Source: CAWAPD01 sp963783865 (GTDB lineage: Bacteria > Actinomycetota > Thermoleophilia > UBA2241). Taken from it: DNA of 64,000 nucleotides. The DNA lies in assembly GCA_963783865.1 (NCBI GenBank), contig CAWAPD010000001.1, positions 1,216,558 through 1,280,557 on the forward strand, in the 5' to 3' direction. A model generated the notes under the pieces. The model was not told where the DNA came from and did no database searches. It worked only from the letters and a program-made list of their open reading frames with translations. This document shows positions 1 to 10,618 of the stretch, piece by piece. Position 1 is the first letter of the stretch. Each line of letters starts with the position of its first letter. The position numbers and the translations under genes are program-made.

Positions 1-1125
1 CTCTCCGAGCTGGGAGACGGCCAGGCGCGGCCGGAAGGGACTGAGCAGGCGCAGCTCGTCGTGGATGGGCCCGATCAGCAGGTCGGCGTTGCTGGCGGCG
101 ATGCCGCCGCCGAGGATCACGAGCTCGGGGTCGAGCACCGGGGCCACGGCGGCGATGGCCAGGGCCAGGCGGCGCGCCTCGGTGGCGACGACCTCGCGGG
201 CGAGGTCGTCGCCGCGGCGCGCCGCGGCGAAGATCGAACGGGCGCTGAGCGGCGGCTTCATGCCCAAGGCGCGAGCCTGACGCACGACGCCCGAGGCTCC
301 GGCGGCGTCTTCGAAGAGGCCGCGGCGCCGGGCCCCGCGGCCGGCGAGGGCGCCGTCGCCCAGTGGCAGGTGGCCGATCTCGCCGGCCGCCCCCCCGGCG
401 CCGCGATACAGCTCGCCGTCGATGACGATGCCCATGCCCACGCCGGTGCCGACCCAGAGGACGACGAAGTCGCGGACCCGCCGGCCCATGCCGTGGGCGC
501 GCTCGCCGAGCGCCGCCAGGTTGACGTCGTTCTCGAAGGTGACGTCCGTCCCGAGCTGCTCGTGGATCTCGTCGATCAGGCCGCGGCGCCCCCAGCCGGG
601 CAGGTTGGGCGCGTTGGCCAGGCGTCCTCGCGAAGGGATGAGCACGCCGGGGCTGCCGACGGTCGCCTGGGTCACCGCGTTCCAGGCGATGCCGGCGTCG
701 CCGGCCACGGCGTGCGCGATCTCCCCGATCTGGGCGACGAGCGCGCCGGCGCTGCCGGCGCGGGCGCGCTCGTCGCGCCGTGCCGCGATCGCCCCGGTGA
801 TGTCGGCCACCGCGGCCCGCATCCACTGCCGGCCGACGTCGATGCCGACGACCCAGCCCGAGCCGGGGTCGATCTCGTAGAGCTTGGCGCTGGGCCCCTT
901 GCCGCCGCGCGAGTGCCCGACGTGGTGGACGAGACCGGCCTCTTCGAGCCGAGCGAGCGCCAGCGAGACGGTCGGCTTGGAGAGGCCGGTCTCCCGGGCG
1001 ATGTCGCTGCGCGAGACGGTGCCGGTGAGGCGGATCAGCTCGAGCACGGTGCGCTCGTTGATCGCCCGCAGCAGGCGTGGCTGACCCGCCGTGTAGGTGG
1101 AGGTGCTGGTCCCGTCTGCGCCCGT
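1..1125 (-). CDS. ROK-family transcriptional repressor (runs off left edge)
   Basis: The reverse strand stays open from about 1176 to the window edge. It encodes an N-terminal winged helix (RSDIARETGLSKPTVS) followed by a ROK sugar-kinase-like fold with the phosphate motif GIDVG and the GEIGH signature. ROK proteins of this type repress sugar catabolic genes and are released by a sugar or sugar phosphate. The usual zinc-binding Cys cluster after GEIGH is absent here (it reads GALAGRGARRRGLFEDAAG). No ATG, GTG or TTG lies in frame upstream of the helix. An ACG at 1125 is preceded by a GAGGGGGG Shine-Dalgarno-like run, so either a near-cognate start or a base error is likely. The C-terminus is outside the window. 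The neighbouring GH4 gene and two operators support a sugar-repressor role. Confidence 0.85.
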
Positions 1126-1179
1126 GGCGCCCCCCTCGACGACCCCCCGGCGCGGTCCCCGGCGCCGCGCGCGGTATTA

Positions 1180-1198
1180 GTAAGGAAACCTTCCTGAC
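1180..1198. promoter_or_regulatory. ROK operator copy 1
   Basis: The 19-bp near-palindrome GTAAGGAAACCTTCCTGAC lies between the GH4 gene and the ROK gene. It matches the site at 2663-2681 at 16 of 19 positions and has the AGGAA/TTCCT arms typical of ROK (NagC/XylR-like) operators. It is probably the autoregulatory site of the repressor. Confidence 0.65.
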
Positions 1199-1257
1199 AA
1201 TACCGGACCATAGACCGCGACGCGGCGGGGAGTCAAGCAGGCGACCCGGCCGCCTCC

Positions 1258-2528
1258 CTACCGGGCGAAGAACGCCGGCAGATACTCGCGGTTGGCCTCG
1301 AGCAGCGCGTCCAGGAGCGGCGCGGCGACCTCGTACTCGCGCACCAGCGGGTTGGCGAGCAGGGCGCGCAGGGCGAGGTCGCGGTCGCCGCTCGTCGCGG
1401 CGGCCACGGTCAGCCGCTCGTAGGCCTTGGCGTGCTCGATCAGGCCGAGCATGTCGGGAGGGAGCGGATCGACCGGGAGGGGGTGAGCCCCCTCCCGGTC
1501 GATCCGGCAGGCCACCTCGACGACCGCGTCGTCGGGCAGGCCCGGGATCGCGCCCCGGTTGGACGTGTTGACGACCTGCACGTCGCCGCGATCGCCGTAG
1601 AGCGACTCGATCAGCATGGCGGATGCCTCGCTGTAGAAGGCGCCGCCCCGCTCCTCGAGCAGCTTCGGCTTCACGTTCAGCCCGGGGTCGGCGTACATCT
1701 CGAGCAGGCCGCGCTCGATCTCCATGACCTCCTCGGCTCGCGGGCGCTCGTGCGGGCCCTCTCCAACTCCTTCGTGGCGAAGTAGTAGTAGTGCAGATAG
1801 TAGGACGGGATCGCCCGCTGCAGCCGGATCAGAGCCGCCGGCAGGTCGATCTCCTCGGCGATCGCGTCGGCGTGGCCGTCGATCAGCTCGGGCAGCCGGT
1901 CGGCGCCGTCGACCAGCACCTTGCGCTCCCACGAGAGGTGGTTGAGGCCGACGTGCTCGAGCTGCACGCGGTCGGGCTCGACGCCGAGCAGCTTGGCGAA
2001 CTCGCGCTGGAAGCCGATCGGCACGTTGCAGAGGCCGATCGCGTGGGCGCCGTGGTCGAGCAGCGCCTGGGTGACGAGCCCGGACGGGTTGGTGAAGTCG
2101 AGCAGCCAGGCGCCGGGGGCGCCGAGCCGGGCGGTGTCGTCGGCGATCGAGAGGACGACCGGGATCGTGCGCAGCGCCTTGGCGAAGCCGCCCGGCCCGG
2201 TCGTCTCCTGCCCGAGGCAACCGAAGCGGGGCGGGATCGTCTCGTCGCGCAGGCGCGCGGCCATGCCGCCGACGCGCAGCTGCACGAGCACGAAGCTCGC
2301 GCCCTCGATCGCCGCCTCGCGGTCGGTCGTCAGCGTGAGCCGGCCGGTGAAGCCAAGGGTGTCGAGGATGCGCTGCGCCAGACCGCCGACCACGTCGAGG
2401 CGCTCGCGGTCGATGTCGTGGAGCACGAGCTCGTCGACGGGCAGCCGCTCACGGCGCAGACCGACGCCCTCGACGAGCTCGGGCGTGTAGGTGCTGCCGC
2501 CGCCGATGACCGCGATCTTGATCCCCAT
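1258..2528 (-). CDS. GH4 family 6-phospho-beta-glucosidase-like enzyme (frameshifted)
   Basis: Family 4 glycoside hydrolases cleave phosphorylated or free disaccharides in the cytoplasm using NAD+ and Mn2+ through a redox-elimination mechanism. The N-terminus has the NAD-binding GGGSTYTP (residues 9-16), and the metal ligands are predicted to be Cys167 (GLCNVP) and His197 (GLNHLSW). The start at 2528 fits the family. The reading frame shifts once near 1760: the first frame ends about residue 255, and the second resumes with MEIERGLLEMYADPG and runs to the stop at 1258. Both parts match the family, so the full gene is about 420 residues. The shift is probably a sequence error. The gene is divergent from the deacetylase and upstream of the ROK repressor. 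Confidence 0.85.
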
Positions 2529-2580
2529 CGCCGCGCTCCCCCTCGGTCCGGTGCCGCCTCTGCCGGTTCTCCGCGCACCT

Positions 2581-2612
2581 GTTCACTTGAACAAGAAGTC
2601 GTTCACTTGAAC
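2581..2612. promoter_or_regulatory. Tandem 12-bp palindromes (putative operator pair)
   Basis: GTTCACTTGAAC occurs twice, at 2581-2592 and 2601-2612, exactly 20 bp apart or about two helical turns. Each copy is a 5-2-5 inverted repeat. The pair sits in the divergent promoter region between the GH4 gene and the deacetylase, upstream of a TATGAT -10 box at 2640-2645. The sequence differs from the ROK site, so a second regulator is implied. Confidence 0.55.
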
Positions 2613-2662
2613 ATGGTTCCGCCGCGCCACATCCTACGGTATGATGACGCCCGAGGGGAATC

Positions 2663-2681
2663 GTTAGGAAAGTTTCCTGAC
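2663..2681. promoter_or_regulatory. ROK operator copy 2
   Basis: GTTAGGAAAGTTTCCTGAC is nearly a perfect 9-1-9 palindrome. It lies just downstream of a candidate -10 box (TATGAT, 2640-2645) and ahead of the deacetylase start. It matches the site beside the ROK gene, so the deacetylase-kinase-ATPase operon is probably repressed by that regulator. Confidence 0.7.
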
Positions 2682-2708
2682 AGATGGTGTCATGCCCGAG
2701 GAGCAGCC

Positions 2709-3332
2709 GTGCGCGTCGCTTTGACCGTCGACATCGAGCAGCGCAGCCGCGTCGCCGACCCGGCGAACCCGGTCCGTCTGCTCGACCTGCTCGCGGAGCA
2801 CGCGGTCCCGGCGACCTTCTTCATGCAGGGCCGCTGGGCGGCCGCCTACCCGGACACGGCTCGCAGGGTGGCCGACGAGGGCCACCTGATCGGCAACCAC
2901 ACGTACCACCATGCGCCGTTGACGATGATGTCCGACGAGGGCATCCGCCACACGGTCGAGCGTGCCGAGGCCGTGATCCAGGAGGGGACCGGTGCGCCGC
3001 TCAAGCCATGGTTCCGCTGCCCCTACGGCGACGGCGAGGACGATCCGAGGGTGCTGCGCGTGCTCGACGAGGTCGGCTACCGCAACATCGGCTGGGACGT
3101 CGACGCCAACGACTGGCGGCCCGGGCGCGACGCCGACGAGCTGGTGGCCGCCGTGATCGACGGGTGCATGAGCTTCGGCGACGGGGCGATCGTGCTGATG
3201 CACAGCTGGCCCGACGTGACGGTGGCGGCGCTGCCGCAGGTGATCGAAGGCCTGCGCGAATCGGGGGCCGAGCTGGTGAGGCTGGACGAGGTTGGACGTG
3301 CTGTGAGCGGGACCGGGGAGACGCGGAGATGA
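2709..3332 (+). CDS. Polysaccharide deacetylase (NodB homology) family protein
   Basis: This 207-residue NodB-type carbohydrate esterase probably removes N-acetyl groups from an amino-sugar oligomer. Visible motifs are TVDIE (metal-binding Asp8), HTYHH (His64 and His68), FRCPYGDG and a C-terminal LMHSWPD. No signal peptide is seen, so the enzyme is likely cytoplasmic and acts on an imported sugar. The GTG at 2709 is chosen because GAGGAG lies just upstream and the conserved fold begins there. The stop overlaps the kinase start (ATGA), which implies translational coupling. An upstream ROK operator suggests control by the neighbouring repressor. Confidence 0.85.
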   Translation: MRVALTVDIEQRSRVADPANPVRLLDLLAEHAVPATFFMQGRWAAAYPDTARRVADEGHLIGNHTYHHAPLTMMSDEGIRHTVERAEAVIQEGTGAPLKPWFRCPYGDGEDDPRVLRVLDEVGYRNIGWDVDANDWRPGRDADELVAAVIDGCMSFGDGAIVLMHSWPDVTVAALPQVIEGLRESGAELVRLDEVGRAVSGTGETRR

Positions 3333-4369
3333 CCGTCGGCGACGAAAGCCTGCTGCTCGCCGTCGATGGCGGCAACTCGAAGCTCGATCTCGTGGTGCTG
3401 CGCGAGGACGGCACCGTGCTGGGCATGGGGCGGGGGGGCGGCGCGCCGTTCACCCTGGCCTGCGAGCAGGCCTCGCTCGAGGCGGTCGAGACCGCCTTCG
3501 GCGAGGCCTGCTCGCAGGCCGGGCTCGACCCGGCGCGCCGCCCCGTCGCCGCGCTCGGCGTCTTCTGCCTGGCCGGCGCCGACCTGCCGGTCGACGACCG
3601 CCGCATCCTGCGCGCGCTGCGCAGGATGCGTCTGGCCCGGGAGCTCGTGCTGCGCAACGACACGTTCGCGGTGCTGCGCGCCGGCACCGAGCGGCCGTGG
3701 GGCGTGGGCGTCGTCTGCGGCGCCGGCATGAACTGCTCGGCCGTGGCGCCCGACGGGCGCGTCGTCCGCTTCGCCTCGCTGGGCGAGGTCTCGGGCGACG
3801 ACGGCGGGGGCGGCTGGCTGGGCATGCAGGCGATCCGCGCCGCCGTGCGCGGGCGGGACGGCCGCGACGAGCGCACCGCGCTCGAGCGGCTCGTGCCCGC
3901 GCACTTCGGGGTCCGCTCGACCCAGGCGGTGCTCGAGCTGATCCAGACCGGGAAGCTCGACCCCTACCCGGTCGAGCTCGCGCCGGTGGTGTTCGGGGCG
4001 GCGGGCGACGGCGACGCCGTCGCCCGCCGCCTCCTCGACCACCTCGCCGACGAGATCGTCCTCATGGTCGCCTCGGCCGCGCGCCGCCTGCGGCTGACCC
4101 GGCGCGACCCCGATGTCGTGCTCGGCGGCGGAGTCTTCCGCGCCGGCGACGGCTGCTTCCTCGCGCGCGTGACCGACGGCGTGCATGCCGTCGTGCCGGC
4201 GGCGCGCGTCACGCGGCTCGAGGCGGCGCCGGTCGCCGGCGCGGCGCTGCTCGCGCTCGACCGCGCCGGCGCCTCGCGAGACGCGGCGGCGCGCGTGCGC
4301 GCCGCCCTTGCCGCCGGCCGCCCCGCCGCGGCGGCCGGCGCACCTACCGCGACCCTCCAGGAGGCGTGA
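3329..4369 (+). CDS. BadF/BadG/BcrA/BcrD ATPase family sugar kinase (GlcNAc kinase-like)
   Basis: This 346-residue ASKHA-fold protein has the N-terminal phosphate loop VDGGNSK (residues 13-19), a second phosphate motif near CGAGMNC and an adenosine-site VLGGGVF. Members beside sugar genes usually phosphorylate N-acetylglucosamine or a related hexosamine. The gene overlaps the deacetylase stop and is followed 1 bp later by the ABC ATPase. Deacetylase, kinase and GH4 enzyme together fit chitooligosaccharide or similar amino-sugar use. The substrate is inferred from context. Confidence 0.75.
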   Translation: MTVGDESLLLAVDGGNSKLDLVVLREDGTVLGMGRGGGAPFTLACEQASLEAVETAFGEACSQAGLDPARRPVAALGVFCLAGADLPVDDRRILRALRRMRLARELVLRNDTFAVLRAGTERPWGVGVVCGAGMNCSAVAPDGRVVRFASLGEVSGDDGGGGWLGMQAIRAAVRGRDGRDERTALERLVPAHFGVRSTQAVLELIQTGKLDPYPVELAPVVFGAAGDGDAVARRLLDHLADEIVLMVASAARRLRLTRRDPDVVLGGGVFRAGDGCFLARVTDGVHAVVPAARVTRLEAAPVAGAALLALDRAGASRDAAARVRAALAAGRPAAAAGAPTATLQEA

Positions 4370-4370
4370 C

Positions 4371-5582
<1,212 letters not shown>

Positions 5583-5600
5583 ATCTCGGCGAGTGAGGGC

Positions 5601-5622
5601 GGCGGCGCGTCGCGTCGCCGCC
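5601..5622 (+). terminator. Weak GC hairpin after ABC ATPase gene
   Basis: A 7-bp GGCGGCG/CGCCGCC stem with an 8-nt loop lies 19 bp past the stop and has no T-run. It may end the sugar operon before the MarR promoter. Confidence 0.35.
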
Positions 5623-5660
5623 TCTCGCTCGCCGCCTCTCGCCCGCCCGCTTGCGCCGCC

Positions 5661-5684
5661 ATATAGATTGTCTTACTATATCTA
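5661..5684. promoter_or_regulatory. Putative MarR operator
   Basis: An AT-rich island in a GC-rich region carries TAGAT (5664-5668) and ATCTA (5680-5684) as an inverted repeat. It lies about 70 bp upstream of the MarR gene. MarR repressors usually bind such palindromes at their own promoter. Confidence 0.45.
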
Positions 5685-5755
5685 AATCCGTGAAGCACTT
5701 TCGCCGTCGCGCCAGCGGCCGGCGCCGCAGGACCACGACCCCGAGGAGTACCACT

Positions 5756-6232
5756 GTGACCGCGACCACCACGCGCGACGCGCTGCTGCGCGACTGCGTC
5801 CAGGACATGCAGACGTTCTTCCAGGCGCTGTCGCGCGTGGACAGCCCGCACTGGCTCGGGCTCGACATCACGATGGGCCAGCTCAAGGCGATCCTCGCGC
5901 TCGGGGTCAACGGGCCGCTGTCTGTGGGCGCCCTCGGGCGGACGCTCGGCATCAGCGAGCCGTCGGCCAGTCTGCTGGTGGACCGGCTCGAGGAGCAGGA
6001 CCTCGCGACGCGCGGACCCGACGAGACCGATGGCCGGCGGACACTGGTCAACCTGACAAGCGAGGCGAGGGAGCTCGGCGAGCGCCTGCGGCACACGCAC
6101 GACGGCCGACTGAGCGAATGGCTCGACCGGCTGTCGGACGACGAGCTGGAGGGACTCGGGCGCGGGCTGGCCGCACTGGCGCGGCTCGGCCGCGCCGACG
6201 GCCAGCCCGCGCCCGAGGCGGGTGTGCGATGA
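5756..6232 (+). CDS. MarR-family transcriptional regulator
   Basis: This 158-residue winged-helix dimeric regulator has a recognition region LSVGALGRTLGISEPSASLLVDRLEEQDL and the wing DETDGRRTLVNLT, typical of MarR. A GTG start at 5756 is preferred because GAGGAG stands 7 bp upstream. A longer TTG-started version would include the AT-rich operator. The stop overlaps the MFS start (ATGA). It probably represses itself and the exporter and responds to a toxic ligand. Confidence 0.88.
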   Translation: MTATTTRDALLRDCVQDMQTFFQALSRVDSPHWLGLDITMGQLKAILALGVNGPLSVGALGRTLGISEPSASLLVDRLEEQDLATRGPDETDGRRTLVNLTSEARELGERLRHTHDGRLSEWLDRLSDDELEGLGRGLAALARLGRADGQPAPEAGVR

Positions 6233-7993
6233 GGTTCGGGAACGGGGGCGGCGCGGTCTCGGCCGCCACCGAGCATCAGGCGGCGATCGACCGCCACGCC
6301 GCCACCAACCGCAAGTCCTGGGGCGAGACGCTCAGCCGCCGCCGGATCACGCTGGTCCTGATCAGTGTCATCCTCGGTATGCTGCTGTCGGCGCTCGACC
6401 AGACGATCGTCGGCACGGCGATGCCGAGGATCGTGCAGACCCTGCCGAACGGGGTCGAGCACTACGTCTGGGTCACCACCGGCTACCTTCTGGCCGCGGC
6501 CGCCTCGATGCCGATCTGGGGCAAGCTCTCCGACGCCTACGGGCGCAAGCCGTTCTATGCCTTGGGCATGGGCATCTTCGTCGTGGGGTCGGCGCTGTGC
6601 GGCCAGTCGCACACCATGACCGAGCTCATCGCGTTCCGTGCGTTCCAGGGCCTCGGGGCCGGCGCCATGATGCCGATCTCGCAGGCGATCGTCGGCGATG
6701 TCTTCCCACCCGCCCAGCGCGCCAAGTTCATGGGCGTGCTGATGAGCGTCTTCGGCCTGGCGATGATCGTCGGGCCGCTGCTCGGCGGGTGGATCACCGA
6801 CAACTTCAGCTGGCGGTGGGTCTTCTACGTCAACCTGCCCGTGGGCATCGTGGCGATCGTCTTCTGCCTGTATGCGCTGCCCAGCCACGTCACGCTCCAC
6901 AAGCACGCGCTCGACTACGCCGGCTCGGCGCTGCTGGTGGCTGCGGCCGTGCCGCTGCTGCTCGGCTTCAGCTGGGCCGGCACGACGTACCCGTGGGTGT
7001 CGCCGCAGGTCATCGGCGCCTGGGCCTTCTCGGCCGTCGCCTGGGTCGCGTTCTTCTGGTGGGAGATGCGCGCCCGCGAGCCGGTGATCAACCCCCGCCT
7101 GTTCACCAACAGGGTGTTCTCGGTCTCGGCGGCGGCGAGCTCGCTCCAGAATGCGGCCATGTTCGGGGCCATCATGTTCGTACCGCTGTTCGTGCAGATC
7201 GTGCAGGGCCATTCGGCGACCAACTCGGGCGTGATCCTCATGCCGATGATGTTCGCCGCCATCGCCGCCAGCATCGTCGCCGGGCAGCTCATGGCGCGCA
7301 CGGGACGCTACAAGTGGCTCGTGGTCGCCGGTTTCGCCGCCGTGGCCGTCGGCGCCTACCTGTTGAGCCGCCTGACGATGGACTCGGGCCGCTCGGCCCT
7401 CTGGCTGGACACGGCGATCATGGGCCTCGGCCTGGGCGTGGCCATGAGCGCGTTCACGACCATCGTGCAGAACCAGTATCCAGTCCACCGCCTGGGCGAG
7501 GTGTCGGCCAGCCTGCAGTTCTTCCGCATGATCGGCAGCACCGTCGGCCTGGCGATCTTCGGCAGCGTGTTGAACAACCAGTTCACGAGCCACCTCGGGG
7601 CGAACGTGCCGGCTCCGGTGGTGAAGGGCCTGTCGGCCGCCGACCTCGACAACGCCAACGCGCTCGGCTCGACGCAGGCGCAGCAGGCGATCCACCAGAT
7701 CGTGAGCAAGGTCGCGCAGGCGCTCGGCGCCCCGGCCGAGCCAGCTGGCCCAGACCGTCTCCCACGGCCTGCGGCTCGCCCTCGAGCAGTCGATCAACAC
7801 GCTGTTCGTCGTCTCGACGATCATCGGCGTCGCCGGGCTCGTGGTCGTGCTGTTCCTGCCCGAAGTGAAGTTGCGCACCAGCTACAGCGCCGAGGATCTC
7901 GAAGACCTCGCCGAAGAGGGCATCGCCGCCGATCCCGGCACTCAGGACATGCCGGCGGGCGCCGCGGCGGCCATGACAGCCGACACCGAGTAG
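6229..7993 (+). CDS. DHA2-type MFS drug exporter (frameshifted near C-terminus)
   Basis: This is a 14-TM-type proton-driven multidrug exporter of the inner membrane. It shows the family motifs LDQTIVGTAMPRI in TM1, KLSDAYGRKP in the first cytoplasmic loop and GPLLGGWITD in TM5. The frame shifts near 7740. The continuation QLAQTVSHGLRLALEQSIN, a last TM helix and an acidic tail run to the TAG at 7991-7993, giving about 588 residues. The shift probably reflects one missing base. Co-translation with the upstream MarR gene suggests drug- or phenolic-induced expression. Confidence 0.85.
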
Positions 7994-8003
7994 CGCCGTC
8001 GCT

Positions 8004-8041
8004 GGGGCGGGCGGCGGCCGCGAGCGGCCGCCGCCCGCCCC
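8004..8041 (+). terminator. Strong GC-rich terminator hairpin
   Basis: A 17-bp perfect stem (8004-8020 with 8025-8041) and 4-nt loop, followed by TCCTTCCT, lies 10 bp past the MFS stop. It sits between convergent genes and can act on both strands. Confidence 0.7.
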
Positions 8042-8068
8042 TCCTTCCTCAACGGCGATCGGCCACGG

Positions 8069-8687
8069 CTACTTCAGGCTGAACCTGAGTGTCGCGGTGC
8101 CGAACGCCGCGCCGGCGCCGGGGGAGTTCCCGAAGACATCCCGGAACGCCGCGTCCCCGTTGGCCGACCAGACGAGCGGGACGTCCGAGATGGTGATCCG
8201 GGTGACGCCGTTCCTGACCGTCTTGTGCGTCGTCGACGCCGACGTGTCGAGTGCGAAGATGTCGGTCCTCTTGCCGGCATCATTGGGGATCGCCGTGAGC
8301 GTCGGCGACGCGGTGAGCGCGATCCGGAGGCCGCGCAGGCTCAGAGAGCTGCCAGACGGGACCAGCGGTCACGGAGACGAACTCCACGCCGCCCCGGTGC
8401 TTGAGCAAGCCTCTGTGCGTCGAGACGTTGAAGGTCCCACCCGAGACGGGGATCGTCAGCGACGGACCGGTGGTGCTGAACGCGATCCGGGCCGGCGGGA
8501 TGGCGTACACGGGGAAGACCCTGTTGAAGAGGTCGGCGGTGAGCGTGGGGTCGAGGACGATCTTCGTGGTGCCGCCGGTCACGGTGGCGGCCCGGGCGCT
8601 GCCGGCGCCGGCGACGGCTACCACGGTGATGACGGCGGCGAGCGCGACGGCGAAGAACGCGCGGTACGGGTGCGATGAGGAATGCAT
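8069..8687 (-). CDS. Secreted HtaA-like beta-rich protein (frameshifted)
   Basis: A signal peptide (AFFAVALAAVITVVAVAGAGSARA) precedes a repeat-like fold with TTKIVLDP, FPVYAIPPARI, IPVSGGTFNVSTHRGLLKH and a later ALDTSA. This layout resembles the HtaA-type domain of actinobacterial surface proteins, some of which bind haem. The start at 8687 has AAGGGAGG upstream. The frame changes near 8345, and the second part (about 90 residues) ends GTATLRFSLK at the TAG at 8069-8071. Ligand and role are unknown; the fold assignment rests on pattern only. Confidence 0.6.
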
Positions 8688-8788
8688 CTTCCTTGCCTCC
8701 CTTTGGGGGTGTGCTCCGATTATCGACTCGAGGGCGACGTTCCCGGGGCCGTCGGAAAGGGAAACCGTCGCGACTCCGCCGGGCGGGG

Positions 8789-8810
8789 GAGCGGGCCGGA
8801 CGGCCCGCTC
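8789..8810. repeat. GC hairpin between divergent genes
   Basis: A 9-bp GAGCGGGCC inverted repeat with a 4-nt loop lies in the divergent promoter region of the secreted protein and the glutaredoxin. It may be a regulatory or REP-like element. It is not placed as a terminator of either gene. Confidence 0.35.
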
Positions 8811-8878
8811 CTCTGCTTTCATGTGACGGCCGTGGGTGGCCCGGGAACAAGTGGGCAGCATTCGCCCAGGAGGTCCGC

Positions 8879-9139
8879 ATGGCCGACCACGACGTGTATC
8901 TCTACGCGCTGAGCACCTGTCCCTGGTGCCGCAAGACCAAGCGTTTCTTCGAGGGACGCGGCGTGCGGTTCTCGTACGTGGACGTCGACACGCTGCCCGA
9001 GGAGGAGGGCGAGCGCGTCGCCGAGGAGGCCGCGGCCAAGGGCGGGACCCGTGCCTTCCCGGTCACCCTGATCGACGGCCAGGTGACGGTCGGCTACGAC
9101 CCGGGCCGCTTCGCCGAGCTGCTCGGCGTGCAGGAGTAG
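8879..9139 (+). CDS. Glutaredoxin family protein
   Basis: This 86-residue thioredoxin-fold protein has an active-site CPWC near residue 14, the cis-Pro TRAFPVTLIDG and a GYDPGRF C-terminal motif. It reduces disulfides or mixed thiols in the cytoplasm. CPWC-type small glutaredoxins in Actinobacteria are often mycoredoxin- or NrdH-like. AGGAGG precedes the ATG. It stands alone and is convergent with the aminotransferase gene, whose predicted end abuts its stop. Confidence 0.85.
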   Translation: MADHDVYLYALSTCPWCRKTKRFFEGRGVRFSYVDVDTLPEEEGERVAEEAAAKGGTRAFPVTLIDGQVTVGYDPGRFAELLGVQE

Positions 9140-10511
9140 CTAGTACCCGAGCTGATCGCTCGACGGCGGTGATCGACTCGTCGAGCACGCGCACGACGGT
9201 GTCGATCTGCTCCGTCGAGATGACGAACGGCGGCGCTACGGCCAGCACGTGCCCTCCGCCCAGCAGGCGCACGAACACCCCGCGCTCGAAGGCGGCGTCA
9301 CGCACCTTCATGGCTCCGCCGACCGACGGCGGGAACCACTCCTTGGTCTCCTTGCTCTGCACGAACTCGATGCCGGCGACCATGCCTGCGCCGCGCACGT
9401 CGCCGACGATGGGGTGCGCGAGCAGCGTGCGCAGCCCCTCTTGCAGGTACGACCCGACCTCGGCGCAGCGCTCGACGAGCTTCTCGCGCTCGACGATCTC
9501 GAGGTTGGCCAGGCCGGCGGCGCAGCACAGCGGGTGGCCGTCGTAGGTGGCGCCGCTCATGAAGGTCTTGTCGGCGCCGCCGAGGAACGCCCGGAAGACG
9601 TGCTCGCGGGCCACGACCGCTCCCAGCGGCAGGTAGCCGGACGACAGGCCTTTGGCGAGCGTGACGAGATCGGGGTCGGCGTCCCACTTCTGGAAGCCGA
9701 ACCAAGCGCCGGCGCGCCCGAAGCCGGTGATGACCTCGTCGCAGATCACCAGCACCTCGTGGGCCTTGCAGATCTCGCCGACCAGCGGCCAGTACTCGGG
9801 CGGGGGCGGGATCACGCCGCCGGTGCCGATCATGGTCTCCCCGAGGAAGGTGCCGACGTTCTCCTGGCCGTAGAAGGCGATCTCCTGCTCGACCACCCGG
9901 GCGCACTCCATGGCGCAGTCGTCGCCGTAGGTCTTGTTCCAGGCGCAGCGGTAGCAGTACGGCGCCCCGAGCTTGACGAACCCGGGCAGCAGCGGCTCGA
10001 ACTTCTGCCGGTTCATCGACAGGCCCTGGGCGCTCGTGCTGGTCATGGTGGTGCCGTGGTAGGCGCGGTCGCGGTAGAAGACCATGTACTTGGTGCCCTT
10101 GCCCTGATTGCGCCAGTACTGGCGCGCCATCTTGACGGCGGTCTCGACCGACTCGCCGCCGCCGAGCGTGAGGAAGACGTGGTCGAGGTCGCCGGGCGTG
10201 AGCGAGGCGACCTTGGCCGCCAGGTCGATCGCCGGCCGGTTGGCGATCTGGAACGTGTGGTAGATCGCCAGCTTCTTCATCTGGGCGTCGATGGCGTCGA
10301 AGATCTCCCGCCGTCCGTGCCCCACGTTGACCGTCCAGAGGCTGGCGAAGGCGTCGACGTACTCCTTGCCGGTCGTGTCGCGGACGACCGCGCCCTCGGC
10401 GCTCTCCATGACGACCGGCGCGAGGCCCTGGAGCTGCGTGAACGGCGGCCAGAGGTGGTCGAGGAAGTCGCGTTCCAGGGCGTCGGAGTCGTGCTCGTGC
10501 GCGTCGGCCAT
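9140..10511 (-). CDS. Class III PLP aminotransferase (taurine/beta-alanine-pyruvate type)
   Basis: This PLP enzyme of about 455 residues transfers an omega-amino group to a keto acid. Motifs visible are FTQLQ, SLWTVNVGHGR, YHGTTMTS, the PLP-binding CDEVITGFGR and the Schiff-base lysine in TLAKGLSSGY. The segment YCYRCAWNKTYGDDCAMECA resembles taurine-pyruvate aminotransferases. The start at 10511 follows GGGAGA. As written the frame runs on to 9063 and overlaps the glutaredoxin gene. The family usually ends near VER, and a TAG in another frame lies at 9140-9142, so a shift near 9160 is likely. The substrate is not certain. Confidence 0.85.
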
Positions 10512-10585
10512 GGTGTCTCCCGTGTGTGGCGGTCGGTTCCCAGGGCCGAGTATGACAGCAGGCAGTCGGTGCGCAAGACGGAGAA

Positions 10586-10618
10586 GGGGGCGGCCGCGCC
10601 GCAGGCGCGGCCGCCCCC
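10586..10618. repeat. Perfect GC hairpin in divergent intergenic region
   Basis: A 15-bp perfect stem with a 3-nt loop lies between two divergently transcribed genes, so it ends neither. It belongs to a set of similar GC-rich hairpins spread through this window. Confidence 0.55.

Noticed and set aside
10586..10618. Intrinsic terminator
   Set aside because: Both flanking genes are transcribed away from it, so it cannot end either; it is listed as a repeat instead.
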